Origin: Hylemonella gracilis
Lineage (GTDB): Bacteria > Pseudomonadota > Gammaproteobacteria > Burkholderiales > Burkholderiaceae_C
Assembly: GCA_945862005.1 (NCBI GenBank)
Contig: CAMAWQ010000005.1
Span: forward strand, 1-39,141
Length of the DNA stretch: 39,141 nucleotides
Reading direction: 5' to 3'
The notes beneath the pieces were generated by a model. The model was given only the letters and a program-made list of their open reading frames with translations, did not search any database and had not been told where the DNA came from. The stretch's first letter is position 1. Every line of letters starts with the position of its first letter. Below, piece by piece: positions 15,977 to 25,147 of the stretch. Made by a program: the position numbers and the translations under genes.

Positions 15977-16067
15977 CAGGATTTGACCTAGGTCAGAACC
16001 TTAGGCGCGAAGACTCTTCAAACTTAACTCAGCCATTCCCAATGGATGAGCCGTTGAAGGAGAAGAT

Positions 16068-17327
16068 ATGTCGATGACCATGGACTCGGTATTGAAGCCT
16101 TGGGCCGAAAGGCTGCGTCAGCGCAGCAACTTGCCGGTTTTGGTGCATTGGGGGCAGGCGTCCGTGTCCTTGGGAGCCCAAGACAGCTCGAGCTGGCGTT
16201 TAGGTAATTTTAAAGAGCCCAAAGTGGTCATCACCATCCAAAGTCCGCGCGCCTTGCCACTGCTGATTTCACCCAGCTTAGAAAGCTTGGGAGAAGCCTA
16301 CGTAGAGGGGTGGATTGATGTGCAAGGGCGCATTGAAGACATTTTGGAGGTGGCGCATCGCATGGCGGAGTCCGGCATGGGTTTGTGGCAGGGCGTGTAC
16401 ACCGGCGGCAAGTACATGCGGCAGGTGGTGCGGCAGTTCACCCACACCCCGCAGTCAGACCGAGAGGCCATTGCCCACCACTACGATGTATCTAACGCGT
16501 TTTACCAAGCGTGGTTGGATCCAGGCATGGTGTATTCGTGTGCGTATTTTGAACATGGAGATGAGACCCTAGAGCAGGCGCAAATTAAAAAAATAGACCA
16601 CATCTTGACCAAGCTGCAACTGCGCCCGGGCCAGCACTTGCTGGACATTGGCTGCGGCTGGGGCGCGCTGGTGATGCGCGCAGCCAGCAAGTTTGGAGCC
16701 CGCTGTATGGGGGTCACCTTATCTAAAGCGCAATTTGAACTGGCCACCGAGCGGGTTAAAGAGGCGGGCTTGCAGCACTTGGTGGACATCCGATTGCAGG
16801 ATTACCGGGAGGTGACGGGGCAGTTTGATCGAATTTCCAGCGTAGGTATGTTTGAACATGTGGGGCTGCAGCATTTGGCAGATTACTTTCAAATCATCCA
16901 CCGCTTGCTCACTGACGAGGGCTGGGTGCTGAACCACGGCATCACCTCTACCGATGGGCGTAATGGCGAAACGCCGCTGGGTGGCGGGCGGTTTATAGAC
17001 CGTTATGTGTTTCCGCAAGGCGAATTGCCTCACCTGAGCACCGTGCTACACGCCATGCACCAAGGCCAACTAGAAGCGGTGGACATAGAAGGCCTGCGCC
17101 CCCACTACGCCCGCACCACGCGAATGTGGAGCCAAAACTTTGAAGCTGCAGAACACCGCCTGCGCCAGCTGGTGGATGACAAACGCTGGCGCATTTGGCG
17201 GGTGTACCTGGCTGGCTGCCAATGGGCCTTTGAGCACGACGAGATATCTATTTACCAAGTGCTGTGTCGCAAAGCCGGGCTATCGACCATGGGGCAGCCA
17301 TGGTCTAGGGGGTGGATGTATCGGTAA
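16068..17327 (+). CDS. cfa: Cyclopropane-fatty-acyl-phospholipid synthase family methyltransferase
   Basis: A 419-residue SAM-dependent enzyme that, in its family, adds a methylene bridge to unsaturated acyl chains of membrane phospholipids. An N-terminal lipid-binding region of about 120 residues (SLGEAYVEGWIDVQGRIEDIL) precedes the catalytic domain with AIAHHYDVSNAFYQAWLDP, MVYSCAYF and the SAM loop LLDIGCGWGALVMRAA (about 191-206). It continues with VTLSKAQ and SVGMFEHVG, then the C-terminal ARTTRMWSQNFEAAE and the final QVLCRKAG. All key family segments are present. GAAGGAGAAG just upstream of the ATG is a strong ribosome binding site. It is divergent from dsbD, leaving about 90 bp for both promoters. 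Confidence 0.93.
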   Translation: MSMTMDSVLKPWAERLRQRSNLPVLVHWGQASVSLGAQDSSSWRLGNFKEPKVVITIQSPRALPLLISPSLESLGEAYVEGWIDVQGRIEDILEVAHRMAESGMGLWQGVYTGGKYMRQVVRQFTHTPQSDREAIAHHYDVSNAFYQAWLDPGMVYSCAYFEHGDETLEQAQIKKIDHILTKLQLRPGQHLLDIGCGWGALVMRAASKFGARCMGVTLSKAQFELATERVKEAGLQHLVDIRLQDYREVTGQFDRISSVGMFEHVGLQHLADYFQIIHRLLTDEGWVLNHGITSTDGRNGETPLGGGRFIDRYVFPQGELPHLSTVLHAMHQGQLEAVDIEGLRPHYARTTRMWSQNFEAAEHRLRQLVDDKRWRIWRVYLAGCQWAFEHDEISIYQVLCRKAGLSTMGQPWSRGWMYR

Positions 17328-17362
17328 GCGGCCTAAAGGCTTAGGGGCTTACATAATGGGGC

Positions 17363-18949
17363 ATGGCCCCCAATACTTGCCCATCGGTTGTTTTGGCGAC
17401 CCTGAACGCCAAGTACATCCACGCCTCTTTAGGTCTGAGGTATTTGCTGGCCAACATGGAACGCCATGGAAGTAGGCTCCTTGCTGCAAACACGTTCCTG
17501 CGAGAATTTACGATTCAAAAGCCACCGCAATCCGTGGTGGATGAGCTGGTCCTGCTGAAGCCCCAAATCGTGGGCTTGGGTGTGTACATCTGGAATGTGG
17601 ACGCCACCACAGAGGTGGTGCGCTTGATGAAAGCGCAGCACCCACACATCAAGGTGGTGCTGGGCGGGCCCGAGGTGAGCTATGAACATCAAGAGCAAGC
17701 CATTGTGGTCATGGCAGATCATGTGATTACAGGCTGGGGCGATGTGAGCTTTCCCAAGTTGTGTTTGGCCCTGTTGCATGGACCAAAACCTCTCATGAAA
17801 ATCATCGCTGGAGAGCAGCCCCCCTTAACTGAGATTGAATTGCCGTATGCCCATTTCAGCCCCGGAGACTTGGCGCACCGTTTGCTTTATGTGGAGGCCT
17901 CCAGAGGCTGCCCCTTCAAGTGCGAGTTTTGCTTGAGCTCTTTGGACCAAACGGCATGGGCCTACGATTTGGATCGCATCTTGGGCGAGTTGCATCAGCT
18001 TTACAAGCGAGGCGCGCGACACTTTAAGTTTGTAGATCGCACGTTCAACCTTAAAACTGAAACTTCGGTTCAAATCCTGCAGTTTTTTCTTGATCGTTTG
18101 CCGCTAAGTGCACAAGAGCCTCCCTTGTTTGTGCACTTTGAGGTCATACCCGACCATTTGCCTGATGCCCTCAAGGCGCAAATTGCGCTTTTTCCGCCAG
18201 GTGTGCTGCAGTTTGAAGTGGGCATTCAAAGTTTTAATCCGCAAGTGCAACAGCGCATCTCTCGTAAGCAAAACAATGCCAAAACTGAGGCCAACTTGCA
18301 GTGGCTGATACAGCATAGCCACGTACATATTCATGCCGATTTAATATGGGGCTTACCCGGCGAAACACTGGAGAGCTTGGCCGAAGGCTTTGACCGGTTG
18401 TATGCCCTGGGGCCGCATGAAATTCAGTTGGGGTTACTCAAGCGTTTGCGTGGCACGCCCATTGCGCGACACACCGCCGAGTGGGCTATGGAGTACGACC
18501 CTAAGCCCCCGTATGTGGTGAGGCAAACCCGTACGCTCAGCGCCGAAACCATTGAGCGCCTAGATCGCATGGCCCGCTATTGGGACCGGGTTGCCAACTC
18601 AGGTCGTTTTACCCGCACCATGCCGCTGCTGATGCAATCGCCTGATCCGGATGGCCAAATATCGCATTTCTGGGCTTTTATGGCGTTTTCAGACAGCGTG
18701 TGGTCGCGACACCACAAAACCGCATTCCTCACCCCTGAAAACTGGGTGGACGAAATGTTTGACCACCTAGTGCTGCGCTTGGGCTTGGACGAGGAGTTGG
18801 TTCGGCAAACCTTGCTCAGCGATTATTTGGCCAGTGGCGCAAGGGCTAAACCACATTGTTTGAGCTTGGTACTGACAAAACCTTCGGTTTCACGACCCTC
18901 AGTTCACCTCACTCAAAGACAAGCCATGCATGCCAGCGCGCAGGATTAA
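17363..18949 (+). CDS. B12-binding domain radical SAM protein (DUF4080 type)
   Basis: A 528-residue cytosolic protein. The N-terminal cobalamin-binding-like domain reads VVLATLNAKYIHASLGLRYL and VVLGGPEVSYEH, but I see no D-x-H-x-x-G base-on motif. The radical SAM domain has LLYVEASRGCPFKCEFCLSS, the CxxxCxxC cluster ligands being C183, C187 and C190. It is followed by FKFVDRTFNLK and the HADLIWGLPGETLESL segment. The C-terminal part fits the DUF4080 region. The substrate is unknown. It is 35 bases downstream of the cyclopropane synthase gene and 18 bases upstream of the creatininase gene, so the three may be co-transcribed. The start is supported by family-like LATLNAKYIHASLGLRYL. Confidence 0.88.
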   Translation: MAPNTCPSVVLATLNAKYIHASLGLRYLLANMERHGSRLLAANTFLREFTIQKPPQSVVDELVLLKPQIVGLGVYIWNVDATTEVVRLMKAQHPHIKVVLGGPEVSYEHQEQAIVVMADHVITGWGDVSFPKLCLALLHGPKPLMKIIAGEQPPLTEIELPYAHFSPGDLAHRLLYVEASRGCPFKCEFCLSSLDQTAWAYDLDRILGELHQLYKRGARHFKFVDRTFNLKTETSVQILQFFLDRLPLSAQEPPLFVHFEVIPDHLPDALKAQIALFPPGVLQFEVGIQSFNPQVQQRISRKQNNAKTEANLQWLIQHSHVHIHADLIWGLPGETLESLAEGFDRLYALGPHEIQLGLLKRLRGTPIARHTAEWAMEYDPKPPYVVRQTRTLSAETIERLDRMARYWDRVANSGRFTRTMPLLMQSPDPDGQISHFWAFMAFSDSVWSRHHKTAFLTPENWVDEMFDHLVLRLGLDEELVRQTLLSDYLASGARAKPHCLSLVLTKPSVSRPSVHLTQRQAMHASAQD

Positions 18950-18967
18950 AGTGTTTAACATTCAGCT

Positions 18968-19798
18968 ATGACTTTGCACAAGGCTTCATCCACACCTCTG
19001 GTCTCAAGGTTTTGGGCCGACCTCACCACCCAGGAGTTCGACGGCTTAGACAAATCCCGGGCCATTGCCGTGCTGCCTGTGGCCGCCACTGAACAACATG
19101 GCCCGCACTTAAGCGTGAGTGTCGATACAGACTTGGTTGAAGGGGTCATACAAGCCGCCTTGCCTCATTTGGCCCCCGAATTGCCTGTGCTGTTTTTACC
19201 CACCCTACCCGTGGGCTTGAGCCCGGAGCACAACCGATTTGCAGGCACGTTAAGTTTGTCGGCTCACACCATAATCAATTTGTGGACCGACATTGCGGAA
19301 TCGGTTGCCAAGACTGGCATTCGCAAGCTCGTACTTTTGAATTCTCATGGCGGCAATGTGGGGGTGATGGACTTGGTAGCGCGCGATGTGCGTGCGCGTT
19401 TGAACATGCTGGTGTACAGCGTGAGCTGGTTCAATTTGCCATTAGGTGCTGCTGTAGAGCAAATGTTCACGGCGCATGAGCACCGCTTTGGCATTCATGC
19501 GGGCCAAATCGAAACCGCCATGATGCTGACCCTCAAGCCCGAGCGGGTACGTATGGATTTGGCAGAAAATTTTGCCTCAGCATCAGAGCAACGTGCCCAG
19601 CAATTTGAGATTTTGGGCAACGGCAAAAGTGCCAAGTTGGGTTGGCAAATTCAAGACTACAACCCCAGCGGGGCAGTGGGAAATGCTATAGATGCAACAG
19701 CAGAACAAGGGCATGCTGTGTTAACTGCTGCCGGTGTGGCTTTAGCCAAGCTGCTGGCTGAAATAGATCAGACGCCTGCGCCAATAGCAAGCTCTTAA
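18968..19798 (+). CDS. Creatininase-family amidohydrolase
   Basis: A 276-residue metal-dependent hydrolase of the creatininase/MftE-like fold. The metal-binding set is visible: E42 and H44 in ATEQHGPHL, D53 in SVDTDL, H127 in LLNSHGGNVGVM and E182 in HAGQIETAMML. The SPEHNRFAGTLSLS segment is also typical. Family members include creatinine amidohydrolase, riboflavin-pathway amidases and MftE, which acts with a radical SAM enzyme. Here it sits directly after a radical SAM gene, so an analogous partnership is possible but is inference. It faces flgL, separated by only 21 bases, with no obvious terminator between them. Confidence 0.88.
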   Translation: MTLHKASSTPLVSRFWADLTTQEFDGLDKSRAIAVLPVAATEQHGPHLSVSVDTDLVEGVIQAALPHLAPELPVLFLPTLPVGLSPEHNRFAGTLSLSAHTIINLWTDIAESVAKTGIRKLVLLNSHGGNVGVMDLVARDVRARLNMLVYSVSWFNLPLGAAVEQMFTAHEHRFGIHAGQIETAMMLTLKPERVRMDLAENFASASEQRAQQFEILGNGKSAKLGWQIQDYNPSGAVGNAIDATAEQGHAVLTAAGVALAKLLAEIDQTPAPIASS

Positions 19799-19819
19799 AG
19801 CGAACTCCTAAACCAAGCC

Positions 19820-21007
19820 TTAGCTCATGTAGTTGAACAAGGAAAGTCTTTGGATTTGAGCGTAAGTTTTCAATGCAGCGTCGTATCCGATTTGTTGGGT
19901 CTGAAAATCTGAAATGCCCTTGACCATGTCAATGTCTTCTGCACGCGAGCGGTCGTTTTGAATTTGATTGGTTCTCGACAGCATGTTGCTGTCTATCAGG
20001 TCGGCTCGGTTCAACAAATCGCCCGCTTGGCCTCGGCCAGATTGCAAGCGCGACATGCCCGCATCGATTTCAGCAATGGCTTTGCCAATGGCATGAGTCA
20101 GTACATTGCTGTTGGATGCGTTGTTGATGCTGTTGATGGCGTCATCCAATACGGTGAATAAGCTGACGTTGCTGCTGGGGACAATCGTCATGCTGTCGCC
20201 GTTGGCGGGCGTACCTTTGGGCACAATGCTGATGCCATCAAACACAATGGCTTGACCAGAGGTGTACGTGCCTGTGGTTGCGGTGCTGGATTGGGTGGTG
20301 TTGGTGACTGTGTAACTCGTTACGCCGCCAGAGACAGTAAAAGAGATCGAATAGTCGTCACCCGTAACGGAAGATGGGGTGATCACATTCCAGTTGTCTG
20401 AATACACCGTGCCCGTGTTGGAAGAATTGAGTGACACATCAAACACACCGTTACCTGAGGGCACACTGTTCCAAATGGATTGACCGTCTAAAACTGCGGG
20501 GATAGAGGTCAGGGAGCTGGACTTTTGCCCTGGCGTACCGTTAAACGTGACGCCGCTCGCTCCATCCGTAAAGGCCTCATCGGGGCTGCCCAAGCCGCCA
20601 AACAAAGGAATGCCGTTGGTGTCTTGCGCATTGGCACGGTCAAATAATAAATCCCTAAGTGCCGTCATTTGCTGCGCCAGGCTGGTGCGGTTGCTGGAGG
20701 TGTAGGCCGCATTACCCGCACTTAGCACCAGCTCTCTAATAGTTTGCAAGCTGTCAATAGAGTCACCCAAATTGCTTTCGGCAAGTGCTATGGAGTTTTT
20801 TTGGCTGCTCAATACGCGTTGTTCTGTCTCAATGCGTTTGATGCGGTTCATGGCACGCTCGGCCTGCGCCATAGCAGTGGGGTCGTCGCTGGCCCGAAGC
20901 ACGCGCTTGCCTGCAGATAATTTTTCTTGCAAATCGGCAAGTCCAGCCTGACGATTGTTCAGGTTGTCCATGGTAGCGTCGTAGCCATTAGCGGTTGCAA
21001 TTCTCAT
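19820..21007 (-). CDS. flgL: Flagellar hook-associated protein 3 (hook-filament junction)
   Basis: FlgL is exported and forms the second ring of the hook-filament junction. The 395-residue product has the flagellin-like N-terminus MRIATANGYDATMDNLNNRQ with LSAGKRVLRASDDPTAMAQAER. Its C-terminal helix ends in GYDAALKTYAQIQRLSLFNYMS. The variable middle has a Thr/Ser-rich domain (about 170-280) ending in FDGISIVPKGTPANGDSMTIVP, which resembles two segments in the neighbouring FlgK. It is the last gene of the flgB-to-flgL run, 19 bases after flgK. Confidence 0.95.
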   Translation of the reverse strand: MRIATANGYDATMDNLNNRQAGLADLQEKLSAGKRVLRASDDPTAMAQAERAMNRIKRIETEQRVLSSQKNSIALAESNLGDSIDSLQTIRELVLSAGNAAYTSSNRTSLAQQMTALRDLLFDRANAQDTNGIPLFGGLGSPDEAFTDGASGVTFNGTPGQKSSSLTSIPAVLDGQSIWNSVPSGNGVFDVSLNSSNTGTVYSDNWNVITPSSVTGDDYSISFTVSGGVTSYTVTNTTQSSTATTGTYTSGQAIVFDGISIVPKGTPANGDSMTIVPSSNVSLFTVLDDAINSINNASNSNVLTHAIGKAIAEIDAGMSRLQSGRGQAGDLLNRADLIDSNMLSRTNQIQNDRSRAEDIDMVKGISDFQTQQIGYDAALKTYAQIQRLSLFNYMS

Positions 21008-21026
21008 GGGTTGAGTCTCCTAAGGC

Positions 21027-22961
21027 TTAACGGCCTAAGCCTTGCAACAAGGTCTCGAAAATACTTTGGGCAATTTGCATCATTTTTCCAGCGGCTTGAT
21101 AGGCCTGTTGGTACTGCAGCATGCGTGCGGCTTCTTCGTCTAAATTCACGCCAGACACGTTGGACTTTTGCTTTGCAATGCTTGCTGCAATATCGGTGGT
21201 GATTTGCTGTGCAGACTGAGCACTCTGCACTTTCACACCTACAGCCGCCACCAAACTGGCATAGCCATCGGTTAAAGGCCTTAAGCCATCAAATAGGGTC
21301 AAGTCCCGCAAGTCTAAGATGGCTTGGGCATTGCCGGCGTCTAATGAAGTATTGGAGTTAGGTTGAATGATGTAGGTGTCGCCGGTTTGGGGAATCCCCT
21401 TCAACGTGACGGTCCAGCCTGTGCTGTTGGAGTCATAGGTGATGGCCGTTCCTGGGGTGTAGGTATAACTGGTGCTGCCGGTGTCAGAGCGCGTGTAGGT
21501 GTAGCTGCTTCCCGAATTTGTAAAAGTTAACGTGACGGCAGAAGGCTGGTTGAGGACGTCCGAAAGTGCACTTAATGAATCTAGAGCCAAGGTGCCAGTA
21601 TTGCTGAGCCCCGAGCTGGCTGCAACGGGGCTTGCCATGGCCAAGCCCTGTGGAGAAGAAAAAGCTGTAGAAACGCTCGAAGCAATGGCAGCAAAAGGGT
21701 GGATGTAAAAAGTATCGCCCGACTGAGCTGAGTTGCTGCTCATAGTGAGCGTTAAGCCATCTAAATTGACAGGGTTGGTTGTTGAAAAGCTCGTTAAAGT
21801 AGCTGTGGTGCCATCCACAGTTCTCGTGGCAATCCAATTGGTACCGTTGTACTCAATCACATAGTCCGTGGCCTTGAAAGAGGTGGCACCAGAGGGTGAG
21901 GTTTGTACCGTGACGGCAATATCTGCCGTGCCTTGGTTGTTACTGCTGGCTAGTGCGTCAGGAATGGTCGGCAGTGAAAAAATATCTTCGCCTGCATCGC
22001 CATTCAAATCCACACCCAGCGCCTGTTGCTCATTCATTTTGGTGGAAATAGCCAGAGCCATGCGCCCCAACAAATTGGTGGCGTCTATCAAATCATTGTT
22101 TTGAAATTTAAGGAGGCCATACATTTCGCCTCCACCCAAATAAATTTCATTCAACTCGCTGGCATCAGATCCACCAAATGAATAGGTCAGTTTGCTTTTG
22201 TTGGTGTTGTTGTATTCGTCGTAATCGACATCAAGGGTGGCATAAGCGCTGCCCAGCACCACAGGTTGGCTGTTAGAAATAAATAAATTGATGCCACCGT
22301 TGTCGCTGGCGACTTGTGAGGTTTGAACATACTGGTTGGCTTTGTAGATCAATTGATCTCGCATATCCAATAAGTCGTTGGGGATTTGTCCGCCGCTTAA
22401 AGCGCTGGCAATTTGTTCGTTTGCTGATGCAATTTGTGAAAACAATTCACTCACGGTTCCAGCGTTGTTGCTCAGTTGGTCGACTACTCCCAGCTTCAGG
22501 TCATTCAAAGAGCTGGCATTGAAGTTGAATTGCTGCGTCATTTGCGCAGCTTTGGTCATAACCACAGTGCGCGCAGTCGCGTCAGTAGGGGCCAAGGCGA
22601 CATCGGCAAAGGAGTTGAAAAAGCTGCCTACGGTGGCACCTAAGCCGTTTTCGCCGGTCTGAAAAATTTCTTGCAAGCGATTCAAGTAGTCGTACTTGGC
22701 GCTGTCGGCTGACGCATTGGAGTTGGCTAAGGCTGACTGCTTGGTCAAAAAATTATCGTAGCTGCGCACAATGGTTTGCACATCCACGCCTTTGCCAATA
22801 TAGCCGCCTCCAGTGGCTTGCCCCAACACTGTTTGAAGCACGGCAGACTGTCTGGAATAACCGGGGGTGTTGACGTTGGCAATGTTGTTGCCTACGGTTT
22901 GCAGGGCGATCTGGTTGGCTTTCAGGGCGCCCACACCCACATTCATAATGCCGCCGCTCAT
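21027..22961 (-). CDS. flgK: Flagellar hook-associated protein 1 (hook-filament junction)
   Basis: FlgK is exported and forms the first junction ring on the hook. The 644-residue product has the N-terminal helix and rod-type motif TVGNNIANVNTPGYSRQSAV and FLTKQSALANSN. Its C-terminal helix is SGVNLDEEAARMLQYQQAYQAAGKMMQ ending SIFETLLQGLGR. The central region holds two Ser/Thr-rich modules closing with LDGLTLTMSSNSAQSGDTFYIHP and LKGIPQTGDTYIIQP. The start could also be the ATG five codons downstream (MNVGVGALKANQ). It is ten bases from flgJ. Confidence 0.96.
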   Translation of the reverse strand: MSGGIMNVGVGALKANQIALQTVGNNIANVNTPGYSRQSAVLQTVLGQATGGGYIGKGVDVQTIVRSYDNFLTKQSALANSNASADSAKYDYLNRLQEIFQTGENGLGATVGSFFNSFADVALAPTDATARTVVMTKAAQMTQQFNFNASSLNDLKLGVVDQLSNNAGTVSELFSQIASANEQIASALSGGQIPNDLLDMRDQLIYKANQYVQTSQVASDNGGINLFISNSQPVVLGSAYATLDVDYDEYNNTNKSKLTYSFGGSDASELNEIYLGGGEMYGLLKFQNNDLIDATNLLGRMALAISTKMNEQQALGVDLNGDAGEDIFSLPTIPDALASSNNQGTADIAVTVQTSPSGATSFKATDYVIEYNGTNWIATRTVDGTTATLTSFSTTNPVNLDGLTLTMSSNSAQSGDTFYIHPFAAIASSVSTAFSSPQGLAMASPVAASSGLSNTGTLALDSLSALSDVLNQPSAVTLTFTNSGSSYTYTRSDTGSTSYTYTPGTAITYDSNSTGWTVTLKGIPQTGDTYIIQPNSNTSLDAGNAQAILDLRDLTLFDGLRPLTDGYASLVAAVGVKVQSAQSAQQITTDIAASIAKQKSNVSGVNLDEEAARMLQYQQAYQAAGKMMQIAQSIFETLLQGLGR

Positions 22962-22971
22962 GCTGGGGGCC

Positions 22972-23919
22972 TCAAGTCAAGCTGCGCTGAATGCGCTGTG
23001 CGGTGGTGATGGCCCGGCTGAGCTTGTTGGCGTATTCCGGGTCGGTGGCATAGCCTGCCCGTTGCAAGCCATTTGCATAGGCCACGCTGGAGCCCGTTTG
23101 CTGGCGGGCTTTGGCGTAGCGGGGGCTTTCAGAAATCAAGCGGGCGTAGTCGCGGTAGGCGTCTTCGTAATTGTCATAAGCACGAAACTTAGCCAGGCGC
23201 TTTTCAGGCTTGCCATTCACATATTCAGTGGTGGTCACTTCAGCCACCTTGCCCTTCCAAGAGCTGTCGGCTTTGATGCCAAATAAATTGTGAGATGTGG
23301 CGCCACCCTTCATCTTGATTTGGAACTGTCCCCATCCCGTTTCGTGGCCCGCCTGACCAATCATGTAGCTGGCCGGAATACCACTTTCTTTGGCCACCTT
23401 TTCGGCAACCTCGGTTTGTTGCTTCACAAATTGTGTTTGGTGCGATCCAATTTTGGTGTGGCCACTCAGGGCATTGACCGCCGCGGTATCGCTTTTGGTT
23501 TTGGCGGCGGCGGACTTGTTTTGGCCAGGTAAACGACGTGCAGACAAGCCTTCAAACTGAGACAAGCTGGACAAGGCGTTGTCGTCAGCGCTCAAGGCGT
23601 CCGATTCGCTGCCGCCCATTTGTCGGGTCAGTTGCTTGGCAATCAAGTCACCCAAGCCACCGGGCAAGCCGGTCATTTGGCTGGCTAACTGTTGGTCTAG
23701 AAGGTCTGAGCCCAGGTCGGTACCCGCGTTGTCCAGCATGCCTGACTTCATGGTGGCCTCGCGCATGCTCTTAATGAGCTCGCGCATGAACAACGATTCC
23801 AGCTGCTTGGCCGTTTCGTGAATGGCTTCAGGTGAGTTTTGCCCCGCTTGGAACTTAAGCTTGTTCAAGCTGCGGCCGTCTGCGGCCAATGCGTTTTGTT
23901 GCAGGGCGCCAATGCTCAT
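22972..23919 (-). CDS. flgJ: Flagellar rod assembly protein / peptidoglycan hydrolase
   Basis: A bifunctional FlgJ of 315 residues. The N-terminal rod-capping domain (about 25-110) reads AKQLESLFMRELIKSMREA and SDLLDQQLASQMT. The C-terminal glucosaminidase/muramidase domain (about 155-315) shows YMIGQAGHETGWGQFQIK with the catalytic Glu, NLFGIKADSSWKGKV and ARLISESPRYAKA. It locally opens peptidoglycan for the rod. The start codon overlaps the flgI stop by one base (TGATG). Confidence 0.96.
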   Translation of the reverse strand: MSIGALQQNALAADGRSLNKLKFQAGQNSPEAIHETAKQLESLFMRELIKSMREATMKSGMLDNAGTDLGSDLLDQQLASQMTGLPGGLGDLIAKQLTRQMGGSESDALSADDNALSSLSQFEGLSARRLPGQNKSAAAKTKSDTAAVNALSGHTKIGSHQTQFVKQQTEVAEKVAKESGIPASYMIGQAGHETGWGQFQIKMKGGATSHNLFGIKADSSWKGKVAEVTTTEYVNGKPEKRLAKFRAYDNYEDAYRDYARLISESPRYAKARQQTGSSVAYANGLQRAGYATDPEYANKLSRAITTAQRIQRSLT

Positions 23920-25079
23920 CAGATCACCTCTAATTCCGCATTGAGTGCGCCAGCTGATTTGATGGCTTGCAATATGGCCAACAAGTCTTGCGGTGTGGCG
24001 CCCAGAGCATTAAGAGCGCGCACCACATCTGCCAATTGCGGAGCGGCAGGTACCTGAATCAACACCCCCGGCTCTTGTTTGATTTGTATATTGGCTCTTT
24101 CTGTGACCACGGTTTGACCGCCGGATAAAGGCCCGGGCTGGCTGATGACGGGGGTGGAGCTGATGCTGACCGACAAGTTACCGTGCGCCACTGCACAGGG
24201 GCCTAGACTCACGGCCTGATTCAGCACAATGGAGCCCGTGCGTGAATTGATGACCACCTTGGCTGCGGGTACGGAGTTTTCTACCGACAACTCTTCCATG
24301 TCGGCAATAAAGGCAATGCGAGCGTCGGGGTCGGTGGGGGCTTTGACTTCCACCGTGCGACCGTCTAAGGCCTTGGCTGTGGCAGGGCCAAAACGCTGGT
24401 TTATAGATTGGGCCACGCGGCGAGCGGTTTGAAAGTCTGAGGCCTCTAGCCCGAGTTTGATACTAGCTCCTTCCAAAAGGGGGGTGGGAATACCACGTTC
24501 AATTTGTGCCCCACCGGGAATGCGGCCTGCACTTAAGTGGTTGATTTGTACCTTGCTGCCTCCAGCAGCAGCACCAGCGCCAGCCACCACCAAGTTGCCT
24601 TGGGCTAAGGCGTAAATTTCGCCATCAGCGCCGCGCAATGGGGTGGTGAGTAAGGCGCCGCCTTTAAGCGACTTGGCATTGCCCATAGAGGACACCACCA
24701 CATCCACCACCTGGCCGGGACGGGCAAATGGCGGAATTTGGGCGGTGACTATCACAGCCGCCACGTTTTTAAGTTGCAGGCTACTCAGCCTTTCCGCAGG
24801 CAACACAATGCCCATTTGCTCTAAGTAGTTGCGCAGCCCCTGTGTGGTGTAGGGCATTTGGGTGGTTTGGTCACCTGTGCCATCCAGGCCCGTGACCAAA
24901 CCAAAACCAGTGAGCTGGTTGGTGCGAACCCCATCAATGGCTGCGACCTCTTTAATGCGAGCCGCAGAGGCTTGTTGAGCGCCTGCCAAAATACATGCGG
25001 CAATCACCCAGCCGCCCAAACAGACAGCCCAATGCGTCCACAAGCGTGATGAGGCTCGGTGAAAGGTGGCGGGCTTCAT
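23919..25079 (-). CDS. flgI: Flagellar P-ring protein
   Basis: FlgI forms the periplasmic P ring in the peptidoglycan layer. The 386-residue product has a cleavable signal peptide (GGWVIAACILAGAQQASA followed by ARIKEVAAIDGVRTNQL). Family segments include GFGLVTGLDGTGDQT, NVAAVIVTAQIPPFARPGQ, DVVVSSMGNAKSLKGG and the end LNALGATPQDLLAILQAIK. Length is normal. It lies between flgH and flgJ in the usual order. Confidence 0.97.
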   Translation of the reverse strand: MKPATFHRASSRLWTHWAVCLGGWVIAACILAGAQQASAARIKEVAAIDGVRTNQLTGFGLVTGLDGTGDQTTQMPYTTQGLRNYLEQMGIVLPAERLSSLQLKNVAAVIVTAQIPPFARPGQVVDVVVSSMGNAKSLKGGALLTTPLRGADGEIYALAQGNLVVAGAGAAAGGSKVQINHLSAGRIPGGAQIERGIPTPLLEGASIKLGLEASDFQTARRVAQSINQRFGPATAKALDGRTVEVKAPTDPDARIAFIADMEELSVENSVPAAKVVINSRTGSIVLNQAVSLGPCAVAHGNLSVSISSTPVISQPGPLSGGQTVVTERANIQIKQEPGVLIQVPAAPQLADVVRALNALGATPQDLLAILQAIKSAGALNAELEVI

Positions 25080-25147
25080 GGCAGGGTTTTGCTTAAGTTT
25101 TCAGTGTGTGGGTCGATACATTGCTGACCACTGCATTCTGAAGTTCG

